Below are positions 1-9,304 of a stretch of DNA of 38,988 nucleotides, one piece after another. A program made the translations under genes and the position numbers. Origin of the DNA: Alphaproteobacteria bacterium (GTDB lineage: Bacteria > Pseudomonadota > Alphaproteobacteria > Micropepsales > Micropepsaceae); NCBI GenBank assembly GCA_013389115.1, contig JACADY010000007.1:1-38988 (forward strand). Direction: 5' to 3'. The notes beneath the pieces are model-generated. The model had not been told where the DNA came from. It saw only the letters and a program-made list of their open reading frames with translations, and made no database searches. Every line of letters begins with the position of its first letter. The stretch's first letter is position 1.

Positions 1-498
1 ACCTTCATTCAGCCGAGCCAGGAAATCCGCGATCTCAGCGTGAAGATGAAGCACAACGCCAATCGAGCCCAGGTCGATGGGCGGCGGATCGTGCTCGTCG
101 ATGATTCGATCGTGCGCGGCACGACCTCGCGCAAGATCGTGCAGATGATGCGCGAAGCAGGCGCGCGCGAGGTGCATATGCGGATCGCAAGCCCGCCCAC
201 CACCAATCCCTGCTTTTATGGCGTCGATACGCCCAGCCGCGACAAGCTGATGGCCGCAACCATGAGCATCGAGGATATGTGCCGCAAGATCGGTGCCGAT
301 TCGCTCGGCTTCATCTCGATCGAAGGGCTTTATCGCGCGGTCGGCGAGGCACGGCGCAACGCCGTCGTACCGCAATTCTGCGATGCCTGTTTCACGGGCG
401 AGTATCCCACGACGCTGACCGACGAGACGGAGGGCAATGACGGGCATCAGCTCTCATTCCTTGCGCCGGAGGGTCGGCGCCGGCGGCCGGCGGCCTGA
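1..498 (+). CDS. purF: Amidophosphoribosyltransferase, C-terminal part (5' end outside window)
   Basis: The reading frame is open from base 1 and ends at TGA 496-498, so only the last 165 residues are seen. PurF catalyses the first committed step of purine synthesis, making phosphoribosylamine from PRPP and glutamine. The visible part is the phosphoribosyltransferase domain: the PRPP-binding loop [13 protein letters not shown] lies at 91-129. It is followed by the family-typical stretches ending [16 protein letters not shown] and [12 protein letters not shown], and by the cysteine-bearing [12 protein letters not shown] tail. The glutamine amidotransferase domain would lie upstream. A GTG at 40 is only an internal codon. 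The SDR gene starts 5 bases after the stop, so the two are probably co-transcribed. guaB and guaA of the same pathway lie about 20 kb away. Confidence 0.97.
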   Translation, partial: TFIQPSQEIRDLSVKMKHNANRAQVDGRRIVLVDDSIVRGTTSRKIVQMMREAGAREVHMRIASPPTTNPCFYGVDTPSRDKLMAATMSIEDMCRKIGADSLGFISIEGLYRAVGEARRNAVVPQFCDACFTGEYPTTLTDETEGNDGHQLSFLAPEGRRRRPAA

Positions 499-503
499 CG
501 CGC

Positions 504-1226
504 ATGACCTCTCCCCTTCCCTTTGACGGGCGCCTGGCGCTCGTGACGGGTGCGACGCGGGGCATTGGCCGCGCGGTGGCCCTGCTGCTTGCCCAAGGCG
601 GCGCCCATGTGATCGCGACCGGGCGCACGGCAGGCGCGCTTGAGGAACTGGACGATGCGATCCAGAAAAGCGGCCGGGGGCCTGCGACCCTTGTGCCCAT
701 GGATCTGCGCCAGCATGAGGCGATCGACAGACTCGGCGGCACCATCTTCGAGCGCTGGCAGCGGCTCGACATCCTCATCGGCAATGCCGGCGTGCTTGGC
801 CCCTTGACGCCGGTCGCGCAGATCGAGCCCAAGGCCTTTGCCGAACTCCTCGATGTCAATCTCACGGCCAATTACCGGCTGATCCGGTCGATGGATCCCT
901 TGCTGCGGCTGTCGCGCGATGGGCGGGCGCTGTTTCTCACCTCCGGCGCAGCGGGACGGCACCGGCCCTATTGGGGTGGCTATGCGATGACGAAGGCAGC
1001 GCTTGAGGACCTCGTCCTCACCTATGCCGCCGAGGCGGCCTCATCCGGCGTCAAGGTCAATCTCTACAATCCGGGCGCCACGCGCACGGCGATGCGGGCG
1101 AAGGCGATGCCGGGCGAGGACCCGGCAAGCCTGCCCACCGCAGAAACGGTTGCCGCGCATCTTGTCGGCGTGCTCACCCGCGATGATGCGCGCAGCGGCG
1201 AGATCATCGCCTTTCGCGGGACTTGA
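504..1226 (+). CDS. Short-chain dehydrogenase/reductase (SDR) family oxidoreductase
   Basis: A classical SDR of 240 residues, the usual length. It has the dinucleotide-binding TGATRGIG at residues 15-22, the NAG motif at 94-96, the catalytic serine in LFLTSGA (S147) and the YxxxK pair Y160/K164. The cofactor is likely NADP(H) or NAD(H); the substrate cannot be read from the sequence. It begins 5 bases after the purF stop, and the purF-SDR order recurs in alphaproteobacteria, but a link to purine synthesis is not shown. Its last 23 bases overlap the end of convergent der, so neither gene has an intrinsic terminator between them. Confidence 0.93.
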   Translation: MTSPLPFDGRLALVTGATRGIGRAVALLLAQGGAHVIATGRTAGALEELDDAIQKSGRGPATLVPMDLRQHEAIDRLGGTIFERWQRLDILIGNAGVLGPLTPVAQIEPKAFAELLDVNLTANYRLIRSMDPLLRLSRDGRALFLTSGAAGRHRPYWGGYAMTKAALEDLVLTYAAEAASSGVKVNLYNPGATRTAMRAKAMPGEDPASLPTAETVAAHLVGVLTRDDARSGEIIAFRGT

Positions 1227-2631
1227 CCTTCGCGGAAGGGTGCCGCGCGCCCTCGCCCTTCGCGGCGAAGGGGTTGGCACTGGTGCGCAGGACGATCCTG
1301 ATCGGCGTGCCCGGCAGGCCGAAATCCTTGCGGATGCCGTTCACCAGATAGCGCAAATAGGATTCGGGCAGGCCGTCCAGCTGATTGCCGAAGATGGCGA
1401 AGGTCGGCGGCCTTGCCTTTACCTGCGTCATGTACCGCAATTTGATCCGGCGTCCGCGCATGGCGGGGGGCGGGTTCTTCTCCAGCGCCCATTCGAGATA
1501 GCGGTTGATGGTGGCGGTCGGCACGCGCTTGTTCCAGATGCGATGGGCCTCGAGCACCGCCGTCATCAGCCGGTCTAGGCCATCGCCGTGAAGGGCGGAG
1601 ACCATGACGAGGCTGGCGCCATGAAGCTGTGGCAGGAGCTGGTCGATCCGGTCGCGCAGCGCGCGGCGGGCGAGATTGCGGTCCTCAACAAGGTCCCATT
1701 TGTTGACGGCAAAGACGATCGCCCTGCCCTCGCGCTCGACAAGGTCGGCAATGGCCAGATCCTGGGTCTCGAGCGGCGCTGTCGCATCGATCGTCATAAT
1801 CGCCACTTCGGCAAAGCGGATGGCGCGCAAGGCATCCGCCACGGCGAGCTTCTCAATCTTTTCCGTCACCCGCGCCTTGCGGCGCAGGCCCGCGGTGTCG
1901 AAAACGCGAAATTCGCGGTCCCGCCAGCGATAGGGAACGGCGATGGCGTCGCGGGTCGTGCCGGCGATGGGGCTCGTTACCAGCCGCTCTTCGCCCAGCA
2001 GCGCGTTGATGAGCGTGGACTTGCCCGCATTGGGCCGGCCGACAACGGCAATCTGGATGGGTTTATCGGGCGATACGCCCTCTTCCTCATCCTCTTCCTG
2101 CGCGGACTCCTCGGGGGCCGGCTGCTTGAAGTCTTCCGCCTTGGCAAAGGGGGTGAGCCGGTCATAGAGCTCATCAAGGCCCAGCGCGTGCTCGGCCGAG
2201 AGCGCGATTGGATCACCAAGACCCAGCGCATAGGCCTCCGCGTGTCCGGCCAGCGCTTCGCGGCCCTCACATTTGTTGGCCGCGAGGATGACGGGAATCC
2301 TCGCGCGGCGCAGGCGGTCGGCGATGGCGGTATCGATCGGCGTCACGCCCGCCCGAGCGTCAATGATGAACAGCAAAACATCGGCCTCTTCCATGGCCTT
2401 AGCCGTCTGCTCCTGCACCGATGCTTCAAGCGATTCGCCCTTCACCTCCTCATAACCCGCCGTGTCGATGACGGTGAGGAGGAGATCTCCGAGCTCAGCC
2501 TCTCCCATGCGGCGGTCGCGGGTCACGCCCGGCGTATCATCCACGATGGCGAGTTTTTGCCCGACAAGGCGATTGAACAATGTCGACTTGCCCACATTGG
2601 GCCGCCCGATAATGGCTAGGTGCAACGCCAT
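1204..2631 (-). CDS. der: Ribosome-assembly GTPase Der (EngA)
   Basis: Der is a double-domain GTPase needed for 50S ribosomal subunit maturation. The 475-residue product has a first GTPase domain with GRPNVGKS (residues 9-16), DTAG (56-59) and NKCE (119-122). An acidic linker around residues 174-186 follows. The second GTPase domain has GRPNAGKS (198-205), DTAG (245-248) and NKWD (about 310). The KH-like RNA-binding domain follows, then a basic tail. The ATG at 2631 is the family start, immediately followed by the first P-loop strand. It lies 28 bases after bamB, as third gene of the run TPR protein-bamB-der, a conserved proteobacterial order. Its 3' end overlaps the convergent SDR gene by 23 bases. 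Confidence 0.98.
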   Translation of the reverse strand: MALHLAIIGRPNVGKSTLFNRLVGQKLAIVDDTPGVTRDRRMGEAELGDLLLTVIDTAGYEEVKGESLEASVQEQTAKAMEEADVLLFIIDARAGVTPIDTAIADRLRRARIPVILAANKCEGREALAGHAEAYALGLGDPIALSAEHALGLDELYDRLTPFAKAEDFKQPAPEESAQEEDEEEGVSPDKPIQIAVVGRPNAGKSTLINALLGEERLVTSPIAGTTRDAIAVPYRWRDREFRVFDTAGLRRKARVTEKIEKLAVADALRAIRFAEVAIMTIDATAPLETQDLAIADLVEREGRAIVFAVNKWDLVEDRNLARRALRDRIDQLLPQLHGASLVMVSALHGDGLDRLMTAVLEAHRIWNKRVPTATINRYLEWALEKNPPPAMRGRRIKLRYMTQVKARPPTFAIFGNQLDGLPESYLRYLVNGIRKDFGLPGTPIRIVLRTSANPFAAKGEGARHPSAKVKSRERR

Positions 2632-2659
2632 GGTCCGGGCCAGGCCCTCCCCTTCCCCG

Positions 2660-3997
2660 TCAACGCAACGCGATGAGCTGGCCCTCGTCGGTCAGCACAT
2701 AGAGCGTGTTGTTGGCAATGACGGGCGCGATGAAGACGCCGGCCGGGATCTCGATCTTGCCGAGCATCTGGCCCGTATAGGGTGAGACCGACATCATCTC
2801 GCCCTTCGAGCTGGCGACGAGCAGGCGATCGGAGGCGAGCACCGGACCGCTCCATACGATGGGTTCGTCCTTGTCGTCCTCATCGACCCAGCGCGGCAAT
2901 TGGGTGACCCAGCGGATGCGGCCATCGGCGCGGTTGAGGCAGATGACCTGCGCACCCGTCGAGACGATATAGACGACATCGCCCGCAACCCACGGCGTCT
3001 GCGTGCCCGCGATGTCGCGCGTCCAGATGCGCTCGCCTGAGCGGGTGTCGATGCCCACAAGGCGACCAGAATGGCTGATCGCGATGACGATGCCGCGGTC
3101 GATGACGGGCCGGCCGGCAATGTCGGTGAGGCCGGCAAGCGCGTTCGAGGTCGAGGCGGGCGAGAGCGTGTCCGACCATACCTGCCGGCCGTTTTGAACC
3201 CGAAGCCCGAACAACTCGCCCGATGTATAGGGAACGACGACGAGATCGCCCGCAACCGCGGGGCTCGTCGAGCTCAGCATGCCGGCTGTTTCGGCAATGC
3301 CTCTGTGATCCCAGATCATTTCTCCCGTCTCGGCCGAGAGCACCAAGAGCTGGTTCTCCTGGGTCGAGATGAAGACGCGGCCGCCATTGACGGTGGGCGC
3401 GGCGCGGAAAGGCACGCTGGCCTTGTGGCGCCAGATCTCCTGGCCGCTGTCGGCCGAGAGCGCCACGATGAAGCCGAAGCCCGTCGAGACATAGAGGCGG
3501 CCGCCGTCAAAGGCGATGCCGCCGCCGAAGCCGACGTCGGAATCCTCCTCCTCCGGCGTCAGGTCGATCTCCCAGAGCAGCGCGCCCGTATCGGCGGCAA
3601 AGGCGCGGACCTGGGCCTCGGCATCAAGGACATAGGCGCGGCCGGCGGCCACGATGGGGGTCGCGATCAACCGGGCGTCGGCGGAGGAGCCGGTGCCGGC
3701 CTCGGCCTCCCACGCCACGCGCAAATCGCCCGAAGCCGACAAGTGATGCAACACGTTATTGGCAAAGCCGCCCGGCTGTTCCCAGCTCTCGTTCACATAG
3801 GGCGCGGGCAGTTTCACCGGCTCGTTGGTCGCAACCGCGTCGAGCTGCAGCTTATTCTCGGACGCGATCACCGGAATGCGCTCGCCAGGGATCCGATCGC
3901 GGTCCTTTGTCGTGAACACGCTGTCCACCGTTTCGCAACCGCCCAGGGCCAGAGCCGCGACCAGCACCATCGTCAATCGTTTGAGGGCCACAGCCAT
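2660..3997 (-). CDS. bamB: Outer membrane protein assembly factor BamB (lipoprotein)
   Basis: BamB is the beta-propeller lipoprotein of the BAM complex, which inserts beta-barrel proteins into the outer membrane. The 445-residue product starts with a lipoprotein signal peptide and lipobox LGGC, making C21 the likely lipidated residue. The rest is a run of PQQ-like blades with recurring Trp-containing strands such as [23 protein letters not shown] and GERIWTRD. Length is slightly above the E. coli protein, with an extra segment between signal peptide and propeller. It sits between the TPR gene and der, as in many proteobacteria, which strengthens the call over a generic PQQ-repeat protein. Confidence 0.95.
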   Translation of the reverse strand: MAVALKRLTMVLVAALALGGCETVDSVFTTKDRDRIPGERIPVIASENKLQLDAVATNEPVKLPAPYVNESWEQPGGFANNVLHHLSASGDLRVAWEAEAGTGSSADARLIATPIVAAGRAYVLDAEAQVRAFAADTGALLWEIDLTPEEEDSDVGFGGGIAFDGGRLYVSTGFGFIVALSADSGQEIWRHKASVPFRAAPTVNGGRVFISTQENQLLVLSAETGEMIWDHRGIAETAGMLSSTSPAVAGDLVVVPYTSGELFGLRVQNGRQVWSDTLSPASTSNALAGLTDIAGRPVIDRGIVIAISHSGRLVGIDTRSGERIWTRDIAGTQTPWVAGDVVYIVSTGAQVICLNRADGRIRWVTQLPRWVDEDDKDEPIVWSGPVLASDRLLVASSKGEMMSVSPYTGQMLGKIEIPAGVFIAPVIANNTLYVLTDEGQLIALR

Positions 3998-4056
3998 GGG
4001 GGCGTCCTTTCAGCCACTAAAGGTTCCGGTCAAGGCAGGTTTAGTCCTATCCGCAG

Positions 4057-4746
4057 CTAAGGCGCAGGCGCCGGGTCGGTGGCGCTGCTTTGCGCAGGCG
4101 CGGCGCGCGCCATGTCCATTTGAGCAAGGAGGCGCTGCGCGCGATCACGCAATCCCGCCGGCGCGAGGAGGTCGGCAGCAAGCTGTTCCAGCCGTTCCCG
4201 CGCCTTCTCACGGTCGCCGCTGCGCAAGGCCGCATAGGCCAGGACCTCGCGGGCCGCATAGCGCCAGGGGAGGTTGTTCCCCATCAGCGGCTGAAGGCGG
4301 GCTTCGATGTCGGCCAAGGGCGCCTTATCAGCCAGAAGGATAGCCGCACGCAGCCTTGCATAGCCACCGAGCACCGGGTCGTCTTCCCTCTCGCCCGCGA
4401 TGCGATCATAGAGCTTGACCGCCGCGTCCGCCTCTTTCTCGCTCAAGGAGGCCGCCTGGCGCAGCATGGCGATCGTGCGATAGGCATCGGGGCTGTCGGC
4501 CGCGAGCTTGGCAAGCGCATCCATCCCCGCGGTCGGGTTCGTCTCGATGAGGTCAAGCGCCGCGGTGAGGGCGCTGGAGGCGGCTGTCGTCTCAGCACGC
4601 GCATGCGCGCGCCACCATTGCGCACCCGCCACGGCCAGGATGATGAACGCGGCGCCACCCAGGATGTAATAGCGATACTCCCGCCACAGGCGCTCAAGCC
4701 TTTGGCGGCGGACGTCTTCTTCCACTTCGCGGAAGATGTCGGACAA
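4057..4746 (-). CDS. Membrane-anchored tetratricopeptide protein (YfgM/TPR_21-like)
   Basis: A 229-residue protein with a short cytoplasmic N-terminus rich in charged residues, one transmembrane segment at about residues 28-46 (YYILGGAAFIILAVAGAQWW) and a long alanine-rich helical domain with TPR-like periodicity ending in a low-complexity Ala/Pro tail. This matches the family of YfgM, an inner-membrane protein with a periplasmic TPR domain that associates with the SecYEG translocon and periplasmic chaperones. The equivalent gene also precedes bamB and der in E. coli, and here it does the same at a 59-base distance. The function is inferred from family and position; the sequence itself shows only the anchor and helical repeats. 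Confidence 0.82.
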   Translation of the reverse strand: MSDIFREVEEDVRRQRLERLWREYRYYILGGAAFIILAVAGAQWWRAHARAETTAASSALTAALDLIETNPTAGMDALAKLAADSPDAYRTIAMLRQAASLSEKEADAAVKLYDRIAGEREDDPVLGGYARLRAAILLADKAPLADIEARLQPLMGNNLPWRYAAREVLAYAALRSGDREKARERLEQLAADLLAPAGLRDRAQRLLAQMDMARAAPAQSSATDPAPAP

Positions 4747-4871
4747 TCAGGTCCCCCTCATGGAACTCTTGAGATGTTCTTGGGCCGCCGGCTGAGGCAG
4801 AACCCGGCCGCAGGGCGCCGAAAACTATCCTTCGCGTCTCAAGAAGGCAAATGACTTCCCCACAAGGATCA

Positions 4872-5690
4872 TCAGGCCTTCATCGCATAGATGTTTTCAG
4901 GCCCAGGGAAGCGGCGGGCGCGCACGTCGGCGACGTAGTCCGCCACCGCCTGCTCGATGGCAGGACCCAGGGCCGCGAATCGCTTGACGAATTTGGGCGG
5001 CGAGGGATTGAGGCCCAGCATGTCCTCCATCACCAGGATCTGACCATCGCAGGCGGCCGAGGCGCCGATGCCGATCGTCGGTATGGGGATGTCGCGGGTG
5101 ATCTTGGCGGCCAGGGGCTCGGCCATGCCCTCAAGCACGACCGCAAAGGCGCCTGAGGCCGCGACAGCGCGGGCGTCTTCCTCAAGCGCGGGCCACTCGT
5201 CCTTCGTCCGGCCTTGGGTCTTGAAGCCGCCCATCACCTGAACCATCTGCGGCGTGAGGCCGATATGCGACATGACGGGAATGCCGCGCTCGGCGAGGTA
5301 GCGGACCGTATCGGCCATCCTTGCCCCGCCCTCCAGCTTGACGGCGGTGCAGCCCGTCTCCTGCATGACACGCGCGGCGTTGCGGAAGGCGATCTGCGGG
5401 CTTTCCTCATAGGTGCCAAAGGGCATGTCCACGACCACCAGCGCGCGTGATGATCCGCGCATGACAGCCTTGGCGTGCAGGATCATGAGGTCAAGACTGA
5501 CGCCCAGGGTGTTCTCCATCCCGTGCATGACCATGCCCAGCGAATCCCCGACGAGCATTAGGTCCACGTGGGAATCGAGCAGCCGCGCCGTGTGCGCATG
5601 GTAACAGGTCAAGCAGGCGATCGGCTCCCCGCCCTTGCGCGCGCGAATGCTGGGCACCGTAATTCGCGTGGTTCTGGTTTCAACCGACAT
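4872..5690 (-). CDS. panB: 3-methyl-2-oxobutanoate hydroxymethyltransferase
   Basis: PanB transfers a hydroxymethyl group from methylene-tetrahydrofolate to 2-oxoisovalerate, giving ketopantoate in pantothenate/CoA synthesis. The 272-residue product has the family signatures near the N-terminus ([13 protein letters not shown], then [11 protein letters not shown] carrying metal-binding Asp), the VKLEGG segment and SHIGLTPQ. The start at 5690 is supported by a strong GGAGGT seven bases upstream. It lies 125 bases ahead of the TPR gene on the same strand and could share its transcript. No panC is visible in the window. Confidence 0.97.
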   Translation of the reverse strand: MSVETRTTRITVPSIRARKGGEPIACLTCYHAHTARLLDSHVDLMLVGDSLGMVMHGMENTLGVSLDLMILHAKAVMRGSSRALVVVDMPFGTYEESPQIAFRNAARVMQETGCTAVKLEGGARMADTVRYLAERGIPVMSHIGLTPQMVQVMGGFKTQGRTKDEWPALEEDARAVAASGAFAVVLEGMAEPLAAKITRDIPIPTIGIGASAACDGQILVMEDMLGLNPSPPKFVKRFAALGPAIEQAVADYVADVRARRFPGPENIYAMKA

Positions 5691-5963
5691 CGATGACCTC
5701 CTTCAAGCGCAGGCGATGGCGCCTCCATAGGGCGGGCAGCCGGGAATGGCAAACAATCCTGTTCCTCACTCCCATGCACTGAAATCGCCACGCAGGTCCC
5801 CACACTTAACCCTTTGTCGCGAAATCCATGCCAATAATGTCACAGTCGGGGGATATGGGCGGATTAATCGAGCACTCAGCCTTGAGATTAAGACTCTCGA
5901 ACCCTAAAATACTCAATTGTCGATGCGGTTCGCTGGAATCGGCGGACCCGGCAGGGGAACGAG

Positions 5964-6581
5964 ATGAACGCTTCGCACACATTCGCCATCGCCGCGGCCC
6001 TTGGGGCTGCCTCGTGGCTGTTTGTGCCGGGCGGCGCTTCCCTCGCGCAGCAACAAGACCAATCCGTCTGGTTCAAAGGCGGCGCCTCGTCCGAGCCGGA
6101 GCCCATCATCCTGCCGCATAGCCTGACCGCGTCAACCGTGCTCGCGCATGGCGGGAACGTCGATGCGGGCTTGGCGGGCGATTACTGGATCGGCGGCACG
6201 ATCAAGGTGAATGGCGCGACGATGGAGCGCCGGACGGGCTCTCTTCCCCTCATCCTCGACAAGCCGAGCGATTCGGCGCTCATGGCTACGGGTTATGTGG
6301 CGGGCGAGATCTGGGGCCTCACGCCCTATGTCGGTGCCGGCGTCGGCGCAACGCCCAGCTATGGCGCCGTGCCTTTCGGCCTCACCAACGGGGAGACGAA
6401 CTGGGTGCTCGCCTATCAGGGTGTGGCCGGCCTCTCCTTCAATCTGACGCCCTGGATGTCGACCGGGGTCGAGTATCGCTATTTCGCGACGGCGAACGAT
6501 ATTTCGCTGGCCCCGGGCGTGCAGCCGCAGGGACCTTATCAGTCGCACGACGTCATGCTGCGGATCGATTTCGGCTTCTAA
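5964..6581 (+). CDS. Outer-membrane beta-barrel protein, porin-like, unassigned
   Basis: A 205-residue exported protein. A Sec signal peptide ending near ASLAQQQ covers about 29 residues. The remainder alternates polar and apolar residues in strand-length blocks rich in Gly, Tyr and Trp (GDYWIGGTIKVNG, LTPYVGAGVG, TGVEYRYFAT). It ends in the aromatic strand VMLRIDFGF, and a terminal Phe is the usual BAM recognition signal. This fits a small eight-strand barrel of the OmpA/OmpW-like or Omp25-like class; no ligand can be named. The 273-base region upstream, shared with divergent panB, contains no gene; AT-richer sequence at about 5890-5925 may hold the promoter. Upstream of the ATG there is only a weak GGGGAA. 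Confidence 0.75.
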   Translation: MNASHTFAIAAALGAASWLFVPGGASLAQQQDQSVWFKGGASSEPEPIILPHSLTASTVLAHGGNVDAGLAGDYWIGGTIKVNGATMERRTGSLPLILDKPSDSALMATGYVAGEIWGLTPYVGAGVGATPSYGAVPFGLTNGETNWVLAYQGVAGLSFNLTPWMSTGVEYRYFATANDISLAPGVQPQGPYQSHDVMLRIDFGF

Positions 6582-6735
6582 TCCTTAGACTTAGCCGGTC
6601 GGGGCCGAGAACTTATCCCCCCCCCTTCGCCCACCCTATATTTCTATTGCTGAGACCTTTGAGTGAGGCAAACCTGCTCGTCAGGCCTTCGCCTCTCCTG
6701 AGGCTCATTAAAAAGGCAGGGTTGAAGGAGGAGAC

Positions 6736-7689
6736 GTGCAGTTCAAGGGTTATCATCGGCTCAAAGCGATCGGGCAACGCCGGCGGCTGGCGGGGCTTTT
6801 ATTCCTGTTCGTGATCGCCGCTGCCGGGTTTGCCGTCTATGCGAGCGCCAGTATTTTCGTGCGGGCAGGAACGCATCCGGACGCCGCGCAGTGCATGGCG
6901 AGCCCACCCTCGGCCGAGACGTGGGGCGATACGGGCAGGGCCGCTCATGACGGCATGATCCTCGTCCCGGCTGGGGCGATAGCTCCCCATGACTTCTGGC
7001 TCGATGCGCGCGAGGTGAGCGTCGATGACTTCAACGCCTTCATCGCCCTCACCAATTATCGGACGACGGCGGAATGTTTCGGCAGCGGCGCGGTCATGAC
7101 GATCGGGACGGGCGCCTGGGGGTTGCGGGAGGGGGCGGATTTCCGCCATCCGCAAGGCCCGTCGGGACCGGAAGCGCCCGCCGATCATCCCGTCACGCAG
7201 GTATCCTATGCCGATGCGGCCGCCTATTGCCGCTGGCGGGGCGCTCGGCTGCCGAGCGAAAGCGAGTTCGAAGCGGCCATGCAGAGCGGCACCACCACCG
7301 CCCGCGAACACGCCTTCGAGGGCGAGGTCGACCACAACGGCACCTTCATGGCGAATGTTTGGACGGGGCTCTTTCCCGTTCTCAACGATGAGGCGGATGG
7401 GTTCCTCTATACGGCTCCCGTCAAGAGCTATCCGCCAACGGGCCTTGGCTTTTACGATTTGTCGGGCAATGTCTGGGAGTGGACGCAGAGCTGGTATGAT
7501 CCGGGTGCGGATCAACCAGGCTTCACGCCAAGCCCGCTCAGCGAGAAAGTGCAAAAAGGCGGATCGTTCCTGTGCGCGCAGGCCGTGTGCCACGGCTATC
7601 GCGCCGTCGCGCGCGGGCACGCGACGCCCGACTCCTCGCATTTCCATGTCGGGTTTCGCTGTGCCGCGGATGCGCGGACAGGGGGTTAG
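6736..7689 (+). CDS. Membrane-anchored formylglycine-generating enzyme (FGE/SUMF1 family)
   Basis: FGE oxidises a cysteine of sulfatases to formylglycine, using O2 and copper. The 317-residue product has an N-terminal signal anchor at about residues 19-40, which would place the catalytic domain in the periplasm. The C-terminal half carries the FGE-sulfatase fold: DLSGNVWEWT (241-250) and KVQKGGSFLC, then C280-x4-C285 and TPDSS...GFRCA. The paired cysteines and the GGS serine match the catalytic centre of true O2-dependent FGEs, unlike EgtB- or PvdO-type relatives. The usual N-terminal GGxFxMG motif is absent. It starts with GTG behind a strong AAGGAGG. The stop overlaps convergent VOC by four bases. 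No sulfatase lies in the window, so the substrate is unknown. Confidence 0.82.
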   Translation: MQFKGYHRLKAIGQRRRLAGLLFLFVIAAAGFAVYASASIFVRAGTHPDAAQCMASPPSAETWGDTGRAAHDGMILVPAGAIAPHDFWLDAREVSVDDFNAFIALTNYRTTAECFGSGAVMTIGTGAWGLREGADFRHPQGPSGPEAPADHPVTQVSYADAAAYCRWRGARLPSESEFEAAMQSGTTTAREHAFEGEVDHNGTFMANVWTGLFPVLNDEADGFLYTAPVKSYPPTGLGFYDLSGNVWEWTQSWYDPGADQPGFTPSPLSEKVQKGGSFLCAQAVCHGYRAVARGHATPDSSHFHVGFRCAADARTGG

Positions 7690-8138
7690 CGCTGGGCCAT
7701 CGCCTCTTTCGAGGCCGCGCGGAGCTCCTCCTCGGACAACTTGCGAATCGGTGTCGCCACCGACCAGCGATGGCCGAAGGGGTCCTCCACGATGCCATAG
7801 CGGTCGCCCCAGAACATATCAGCGACCGGCATGACGAGCTTGGCGCCCGCGCCAACCGCCGTGTCGATGAACTTGTCCACATCGGCGACATTGAGGTGCA
7901 GCGTCACCGGTGTGCCCTTGAGGCTCAATGGCCCCAGCACGTGGTGATCTGGAAACTCATCGACCAGCATGACACGCGCGCCGTTGATCGATACGGCCGC
8001 GTGCATGAGCTTGCCGCCCTCGCCCGGGATGCGCATCATCTCGACCGCCCCAAAGGCCTGCTTGTAGAACTCGATCGCCTTCGCCGCGCCCGCGCAGACC
8101 AAATGCGCGGTCACGCCCGGCATCGCTTCTGATTTCAC
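7686..8138 (-). CDS. VOC-family protein (PhnB/glyoxalase-bleomycin resistance type)
   Basis: A 150-residue vicinal-oxygen-chelate protein with the two-module pattern of PhnB-like members: an AHLVCAGAAKAIEFYKQAFG start, a middle VTLHLNVADVDKF strand-helix, and a C-terminal GDRYGIVEDPFGHRWSVAT block. The substrate is unknown; the fold serves glyoxalases, dioxygenases and antibiotic-binding proteins. Best start is GTG at 8138, with AGGA four bases upstream; ATG at codon 6 is an alternative. It is a paralogue of the VOC gene at 11703, with similar motif order. It converges on the FGE gene with a four-base overlap, and its upstream side is the repeat-bearing gap. Confidence 0.85.
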   Translation of the reverse strand: MKSEAMPGVTAHLVCAGAAKAIEFYKQAFGAVEMMRIPGEGGKLMHAAVSINGARVMLVDEFPDHHVLGPLSLKGTPVTLHLNVADVDKFIDTAVGAGAKLVMPVADMFWGDRYGIVEDPFGHRWSVATPIRKLSEEELRAASKEAMAQR

Positions 8139-8265
8139 GTTTTCCTAAGTGCCTGTCATCGCGTCTTCTCCCTTTTGTGGATGCGCCTGTCTGGCCGCTG
8201 ATGTCTTCGCCATCGCATTGGAAAGCGAACTCGAGCAAGAAGCGTCCATATTGAATCGGCATCTT

Positions 8266-8394
8266 GCTCCAGGTCTTTGATTGTCGCGTGATTTTGCGGA
8301 AAACCGGTACCCACTTTTCCGCATCACGCTCCAGGTCTTTGATTGTCGCGTGATTTTGCGGAAAACCGGTACCCACTTTTCCGCATCACGCTCT
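8266..8394. repeat. Tandem 62-bp palindromic repeat, two exact copies
   Basis: Two identical 62-base units run at 8266-8327 and 8328-8389, followed by GCTCT, the start of a third copy. Each unit holds a near-perfect palindrome (8286-8329 and 8348-8391): arms GCGTGAT/ATCACGC, then GCGGAAAA/TTTTCCGC, around a CCGGTACCCAC loop. This motif, with small changes, is a known interspersed repeat of Hyphomicrobiales genomes. The surrounding gene-free stretch 8139-8530, between divergent VOC and otsB, shows no other structure I can support; short open frames across it are products of the repeat. Confidence 0.9.
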
Positions 8395-8530
8395 CGCTTG
8401 GAGATCGAATACCCCTGCGCGCGTGCGCGCACGCGCTTTCACGCTGTCATATTGGCACGATGCCAGCGTTAGAACCAGACTTTGTACATTCAAGGGTTGT
8501 CCTCACCAGCTCACGCGGTTATCAAAAACC

Positions 8531-9304
8531 ATGGCTGGTCCGATGGAATGGAATACAAGGTCTGACGGCCTTGCGCCTCCGCCGCTCCTTGATCGCGCGC
8601 GCGATGCCCTGTTTCTTGATTTCGATGGCACGCTCGTCCCCATCGCGGAGCGGCCCGACGCAATCGCGCCAGACCGCCTGCTCCCGCCTTTGATCGCGCG
8701 ATTGCGCGCAGCGCTTCAGGGACGCGTCGTGATTGTCAGTGGACGGAGGATCTCCGACCTCGATCACTATCTGCAATCAACAGGATTGCTTGCGGCGGGA
8801 CTGCATGGCGCGGAGATGCGGGGCACAGAGCCCCATGAGATGCATCCCGACATTCACCGGGCGCTCGCGCGGGCGCGTACGGATGTGTCGCGCAATGGCG
8901 GGGGGCTCCATATCGAGGACAAGGGACTTGCCATCGCGCTTCATTTCCGCGCGCGGCCCGAACTGCAGGTGCTTGCCGAAAAGCTGGCGGCGCGCGCGGC
9001 CCGCGAGAGCGAGGGGCTGCTCGAGGTTCAGCCGGGTAACATGGTCGTCGAATTGCGCCCTTGCGGCGCGGACAAGGGATCCGCCCTCCAAGCCTTTCTC
9101 AAAGAGCCACTCTTTGCCGGTGCCCGACCGATTTTCGCGGGCGATGATCTGACCGATGAGGCCGGGTTCGACGTGGCCAGGCAGGCAGGAGGCCATGGCA
9201 TCATCGTCGGCGCGCGCCAGCCGACCGGCGCGCATTATGCCCTGCCTGACCCTGCGGCCGTGCATCGCTGGCTTATCGCCTCGCTTGAGGACATGACGGC
9301 ATGA
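8531..9304 (+). CDS. otsB: Trehalose-6-phosphate phosphatase
   Basis: OtsB removes phosphate from trehalose-6-phosphate, the second step of trehalose synthesis. The 257-residue HAD-fold protein has motif I DFDGT with nucleophile D30 and acid/base D32, motif II VSGRR, and a C-terminal FAGDDLTDEAGF carrying the metal-binding Asp pair. The open frame extends upstream to 8423, but that part has no family similarity and runs next to the repeat. ATG 8531 gives normal length; ATG 8543 is also possible. Neither has a clear ribosome site, so the start is uncertain. The stop overlaps the otsA start as ATGA, implying translational coupling. Confidence 0.93.
   Translation: MAGPMEWNTRSDGLAPPPLLDRARDALFLDFDGTLVPIAERPDAIAPDRLLPPLIARLRAALQGRVVIVSGRRISDLDHYLQSTGLLAAGLHGAEMRGTEPHEMHPDIHRALARARTDVSRNGGGLHIEDKGLAIALHFRARPELQVLAEKLAARAARESEGLLEVQPGNMVVELRPCGADKGSALQAFLKEPLFAGARPIFAGDDLTDEAGFDVARQAGGHGIIVGARQPTGAHYALPDPAAVHRWLIASLEDMTA

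Noticed and set aside
1588-2619. Long plus-strand open frame (343 codons) opposite der
   Set aside because: It is the antisense of the well-conserved Der protein in GC-rich sequence; no ribosome site and no domain.
3071-4060. Long plus-strand open frame opposite bamB
   Set aside because: Same explanation: antisense shadow of a clear PQQ-repeat gene.
6617-6625. Run of nine C between the barrel and FGE genes
   Set aside because: Could be phase-variable in principle, but it is outside coding sequence and not placed between visible promoter boxes.
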